Shown: positions 60,794 to 64,000 of the stretch, piece by piece
How positions within the stretch are numbered: position 1 is the first letter of the stretch
Layout: each line of letters starts with the position of its first letter
Source of the DNA: an uncultured Acetatifactor sp.
GTDB lineage: Bacteria > Bacillota > Clostridia > Lachnospirales > Lachnospiraceae
Direction: 5' to 3'
Assembly (NCBI GenBank): GCA_944383825.1
Contig: CALWRA010000003.1
Span: 1-64,000, forward strand
DNA: 64,000 bases
Notes under the pieces: generated by a model
Told to the model about the DNA's origin: nothing
The model's database searches: none
Seen by the model: the letters and a program-made list of their open reading frames with translations, nothing else
Translations under genes and position numbers: made by a program

Positions 60794-61517
60794 CGGCAAA
60801 AGGAAAACAGGCATCAAAATACTGGCGCTGGCGGTTTTGCTGGCGGGACTTTCAGGAACTGTCTTTTTTGTGATACGATCCCACACAATACACACTGTGT
60901 ATGTGGAGGGAAATGTGCATTATACGGAGGATCAGATCAAGAGCTTTGTCATGGAGGGCTTTTTGGGAAATAATTCTCTGTATTTATCCCTGAAATACAA
61001 AAATAAGGGAGTGGAGAACATTCCCTTTGTGGATGTAATGGACGTAAGCATTCTTTCCCCCGATACCATTAAGATTACCGTGTACGAGAAAGCCCTGGCC
61101 GGCTATGTGAAATATCTGGATACCTATATGTATTTTGATAAGGACGGCTATGTGGTGGAAAGTTCCAGTATAAAAACGGTGGGGGTTCCCCAGATAACGG
61201 GACTTGAATTCGACCATATTGTCTTAGGGGAGCCTCTGCCGGTGGAGGACCAGACGGTTTTCGGCAATATTCTGAATATTACCATGCTTTTAAACAAGTA
61301 TGAGCTGACGGCGGATAAGATATATTTCCACAGCGCTGACGAGGTGACCGTTTACTTCGGAGAAGTGAAGGCATCCCTTGGAAAAACGGGGGATAATTTG
61401 GAGGACAAAATTATGCTTCTGCCGGAATTTCTGCAGGAGCTGGAGGGAAAAAGCGGCACCCTTCAGATGGAAAATTTTGACGCTGGAAACGGGCGGTTTA
61501 CGTTCAATCCTGACTGA
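60786..61517 (+). CDS. FtsQ/DivIB cell division protein
   Basis: 243 residues, GTG start overlapping the murA end by 8 bases. Short basic N-terminus, membrane helix (about 10-31), then a POTRA-like domain opening with HTVYVEGNVHYTEDQIKSFV, followed by the beta domain (about 110-215). It forms the FtsQLB-type complex with FtsL and DivIC that activates septal wall synthesis. The ribosome site is distant (GGAG about 14 bases upstream), consistent with translational coupling to murA. Confidence 0.88.
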   Translation: MYSGKRKTGIKILALAVLLAGLSGTVFFVIRSHTIHTVYVEGNVHYTEDQIKSFVMEGFLGNNSLYLSLKYKNKGVENIPFVDVMDVSILSPDTIKITVYEKALAGYVKYLDTYMYFDKDGYVVESSSIKTVGVPQITGLEFDHIVLGEPLPVEDQTVFGNILNITMLLNKYELTADKIYFHSADEVTVYFGEVKASLGKTGDNLEDKIMLLPEFLQELEGKSGTLQMENFDAGNGRFTFNPD

Positions 61518-61535
61518 ATTTTCTTAAAAAATGTA

Positions 61536-61564
61536 TTGATTAATTTGTGAAATAATTATATGAT
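61536..61564 (+). promoter_or_regulatory. ftsZ promoter
   Basis: TTGATT (61536-61541), 17 bases, TATGAT (61559-61564), 63 bases before the ftsZ start. It lets ftsZ be transcribed independently of the long dcw transcript. Confidence 0.6.
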
Positions 61565-61626
61565 AGTCTATATGGAATTCAAAAGTGACATTTTGCTTGG
61601 TTCAATGGAAAGAGGAGGATTTACCC

Positions 61627-62817
61627 TTGCTGGAGATTAAGACGAACGACGCTGAATCTGCTGCCAAGATCATCGTAGTCGGTGTGGGCGGAGCAGGTAA
61701 TAATGCTGTAAATAGAATGATTGATGAAAAAATTGACGGAGTGGAATTTATCGGAGTAAATACGGACAAGCAGGCTCTGCAGCTGTGCAAGGCGCCCAGG
61801 CTTCTGCAGATCGGAGAGAAGCTCACCAAGGGACTTGGAGCCGGAGCCAAGCCGGAAGTAGGAGAAAAAGCCGCTGAGGAAAGTACGGAGGAAATATCCG
61901 CAGCTTTAAAGGGAGCGGACATGGTTTTCGTCACCTGCGGCATGGGCGGAGGCACCGGCACCGGAGCAGCTCCCGTTGTGGCCAGATTGGCCAAGGAAAT
62001 GGGGATTCTGACTGTGGGCGTGGTGACAAAGCCCTTTCGTTTTGAGGCAAAGGCGCGAATGGTCAACGCACTGAGCGGTATTGAAAGGATTAAGGAGCAT
62101 GTGGACACGCTTATCGTGATTCCAAATGATAAGCTTTTGGAGATTGTGGACAGGCGCACTACCATGCCGGAGGCTCTGAAGAAGGCGGATGAGGTGCTTC
62201 AGCAGGCAGTGCAGGGCATTACGGATCTGATTAATGTACCCGCTGTGATCAATCTGGATTTTGCAGACGTACAGACCGTTATGAAGGATAAGGGCATTGC
62301 TCATATCGGTATCGGAGAAGGGAAGGGAGATGACAAGGCTCTGGAAGCAGTCAAGATGGCGGTGGAAAGCCCTCTTTTGGAGACCACGATTTCCGGGGCA
62401 ACTCATGTTATTATCAATGTATCCGGAGACATTACTCTGGCGGACGCATCGGATGCCGCCGGGTATGTGCAGGAACTGGCTGGGGATGAGGTAAATATTA
62501 TTTTCGGCGCCATGTATGACGCATCTAAATCCGACAGCTGTACCATAACAGTCATCGCAACGGGTCTGGAGGATACTGCCAACACCGTGATGCAGAACAG
62601 ACTCAACAGCAGCAGCGCTTACAGGCAGCCGGTTTCCCATATTACATCGCCCAATTCATTGAAGGGACTGAACCTTCAGCAATCCTCAGGAACCGGACAA
62701 TCTTCAGGACAGCAGGCGCCGCTGAAGCCTCTTGCGGGGATTCACAGGCCTACGGATATCAGAAGTTCCGTGGAAGAGAAGTCTTTGAAGATACCGGATT
62801 TTTTGCAGCGCAAATAA
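61627..62817 (+). CDS. ftsZ: Cell division GTPase FtsZ
   Basis: 396 residues from TTG 61627, six bases after AGAGGAGGAT, giving [31 protein letters not shown], the common clostridial N-terminus; upstream in-frame starts lack ribosome sites. Tubulin signature [10 protein letters not shown], NxDxAD in INLDFADV, then a flexible linker and a conserved C-terminal peptide ([11 protein letters not shown]) that binds FtsA or SepF. It builds the Z-ring. No ftsA precedes it, so a different membrane anchor such as SepF is expected elsewhere. Confidence 0.96.
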   Translation: MLEIKTNDAESAAKIIVVGVGGAGNNAVNRMIDEKIDGVEFIGVNTDKQALQLCKAPRLLQIGEKLTKGLGAGAKPEVGEKAAEESTEEISAALKGADMVFVTCGMGGGTGTGAAPVVARLAKEMGILTVGVVTKPFRFEAKARMVNALSGIERIKEHVDTLIVIPNDKLLEIVDRRTTMPEALKKADEVLQQAVQGITDLINVPAVINLDFADVQTVMKDKGIAHIGIGEGKGDDKALEAVKMAVESPLLETTISGATHVIINVSGDITLADASDAAGYVQELAGDEVNIIFGAMYDASKSDSCTITVIATGLEDTANTVMQNRLNSSSAYRQPVSHITSPNSLKGLNLQQSSGTGQSSGQQAPLKPLAGIHRPTDIRSSVEEKSLKIPDFLQRK

Positions 62818-62868
62818 CAGAGTTTTTGATATACCCTGCATGGACGGGCGTTTATATGGACAGAATAA

Positions 62869-62906
62869 GGCATATGAGAAGGATATCCTTCCTGTATGCC
62901 TTTTTT
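62869..62906 (+). terminator. Terminator after ftsZ
   Basis: GGCATA (62869-62874) and TATGCC (62895-62900) close a stem that also contains the AAGGATATCCTT palindrome, followed by six T (62901-62906). Ends the dcw transcript. Confidence 0.85.
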
Positions 62907-62924
62907 AAAGAGGTGGTTTATTGA

Positions 62925-64000
62925 ATGAATTATGAGACAGAGGAAGAAAAAAGAAGAGCCCGAAGAAGAAAACTCATTGAGGAGAGAAAGCGAAAAAGCC
63001 GCAGACTGCGTTTGATTTACGGATATATCAGAAAATTTGGACCCCTGGCCGCGGGAATTTTTGCGACGGCAGCTCTGGTAACAGCAGGCGTGAATATTGT
63101 ACGGCGTCCGGGGGCGAATGTTCAGGCCAAACAGGAGCAGCAGGAAACAGTGGAGAGTTTTTCGGAGGAAAACGGCCAGGAGACCGGGCAGCCGGTTGAG
63201 GGACAGTCTGCTTCCCCCTCTTCAGAGATTACGGCGTCCGCTGAGGGCGCTGGGGGAGTGGCTTTGGATTCTGAAGGAGCCGATTCCCCTGAGGATGCCC
63301 AGGGAGAGGCCGGAACTTTGGCGGGAAGCTACAGCGCCCAGGCCACTTTTGACACAAAGCAGATCGGCGCGGAGGTTGACAGCAGCCATGCCATATTGAT
63401 TGATCTGGAGACCGGGAATATTCTTGCGCAAAAAGCAGCGGACGCCATTATCAATCCCGCTTCCATGACAAAGGTTCTGACAGTGCTGGTGGCTGCGGAG
63501 CATGTGAATAATTTGGATGATACCTTTACCATTACGCTGAATGAAACGGACTACAGCTATATAAATGACTGCAGCAGCGTGGGTTTTGCGGAAAATGAGG
63601 TTGTGACGGTGCGGGATCTTTTTTATGGCACCATACTTCCCTCGGGAGGGGATGCGGCCGCGGCTTTGGCAGCCTATGTGGCAGGCTCCAGAGAGGCCTT
63701 TGTAGACATGATGAACGAGAAGCTGGAAGAGCTGGGGCTTTCGGATACGGCGCATATGACGAACTGCGTGGGAATCTACGATGAGAATCATTACTGCACC
63801 GTGTATGACATGGCCATGATTATGGAAGCGGCTTTGGATAATGATTTATGCCGGGAGGTATTGTCGGCCCACACTTATACGACCTCCTCCACGGAGCAGC
63901 ACCCTGAAGGAATTACGATTTCTAATTGGTTTTTGCGCCGTATTGAAGACAAGGACACGGGAGGTGAGGTGATCTGTGCCAAAACCGGATATGTGAACGA
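62925..64000 (+). CDS. D-alanyl-D-alanine carboxypeptidase (PBP5-like), 3' end outside window
   Basis: At least 358 residues from ATG 62925, with AGAGGTGG 8 bases upstream; the frame is open to the window end. Very basic cytoplasmic start (1-32), membrane anchor (about 40-60), then a Glu/Ser/Gly-rich linker (70-140). The class C low-molecular-mass PBP domain has Ser180-x-x-Lys183 (NPASMTKVLT) and Ser240-Gly-Gly (PSGGDAA) in place of the usual SxN. The KTG motif (AKTGYV) is at the very end of the window. It trims the terminal D-Ala of peptidoglycan stem peptides. Its own transcript follows the ftsZ terminator. Confidence 0.88.
   Translation, partial: MNYETEEEKRRARRRKLIEERKRKSRRLRLIYGYIRKFGPLAAGIFATAALVTAGVNIVRRPGANVQAKQEQQETVESFSEENGQETGQPVEGQSASPSSEITASAEGAGGVALDSEGADSPEDAQGEAGTLAGSYSAQATFDTKQIGAEVDSSHAILIDLETGNILAQKAADAIINPASMTKVLTVLVAAEHVNNLDDTFTITLNETDYSYINDCSSVGFAENEVVTVRDLFYGTILPSGGDAAAALAAYVAGSREAFVDMMNEKLEELGLSDTAHMTNCVGIYDENHYCTVYDMAMIMEAALDNDLCREVLSAHTYTTSSTEQHPEGITISNWFLRRIEDKDTGGEVICAKTGYVN

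Overview
The window looks like chromosome from an anaerobic, low-to-mid GC Firmicute of the Lachnospiraceae type (Clostridium cluster XIVa). This rests on purine-rich AGGAGG ribosome sites, frequent GTG/TTG starts, a SCIFF peptide with its radical-SAM maturase, a TIGR04086-type membrane protein, and a MurE with the meso-DAP motif DNPR. Species cannot be named from sequence reading alone.

Region 1 (1 to about 13.98 kb) is a mobile conjugative element, visibly more A/T-rich than the rest; its left end lies outside the window. It starts with a RelB/DinJ-type antitoxin (partial) and a short hydrophobic peptide resembling a type I toxin. Then comes a transfer operon whose order (small winged-helix-like protein, tyrosine-recombinase-like protein, FtsK-like ATPase, TcpC, small membrane protein, TcpE, VirB4-like ATPase, NlpC/P60 hydrolase, VirB6-like channel protein) parallels the tcp locus of Clostridium perfringens pCW3. 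There TcpK and TcpM (a relaxase related to tyrosine recombinases) act at oriT. The 394-bp gap between the two corresponding genes here holds several inverted repeats, including two nearly identical dyads, and is the best oriT candidate. No HUH-type relaxase and no resistance cargo is visible. Downstream lie hicBA, a six-unit 20-bp iteron-like array, an XRE regulator, very small genes and a strong hairpin. The element ends against a 5'-truncated N-acetylmuramoyl-L-alanine amidase.

Region 2 (14.5 to 27.2 kb): an FAD/Rieske oxidoreductase, then a phosphate regulon (pstSCAB, phoU, a Na/Pi cotransporter, a PhoP/PhoR-like pair). Two promoters carry 11-bp-spaced TTACAT boxes. An OFA-type MFS transporter, a small unknown gene and an epimerase follow.

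Region 3 (27.3 to 34.5 kb): TIGR04086 protein, SCIFF peptide (scfA), maturase (scfB), fused SecDF, RecJ and a PfkB-family sugar kinase. A 549-bp gap (34.54-35.09 kb) holds two tandem copies of what looks like a C-rich small RNA gene, each with a promoter, a 5' dyad, an unpaired run of 7-8 C and a terminator.

Region 4 (35.1 to 49.4 kb): murE, priA, def, fmt, a zinc metallopeptidase, rsmB, rlmN, prpC, prkC, rsgA, ychF, lgt, mostly with tiny gaps, so largely one operon linking envelope growth, translation start and PASTA-kinase signalling.

Region 5 (49.6 kb to the end): a division and cell wall (dcw) cluster behind four 10-bp-spaced MraZ boxes: mraZ, rsmH, ftsL, two class B PBPs, mraY, murD, ftsW, murA, divIB, ftsZ, then a D,D-carboxypeptidase that runs off the end. 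murE sits elsewhere, and murF, murG, murC and ftsA are not seen.
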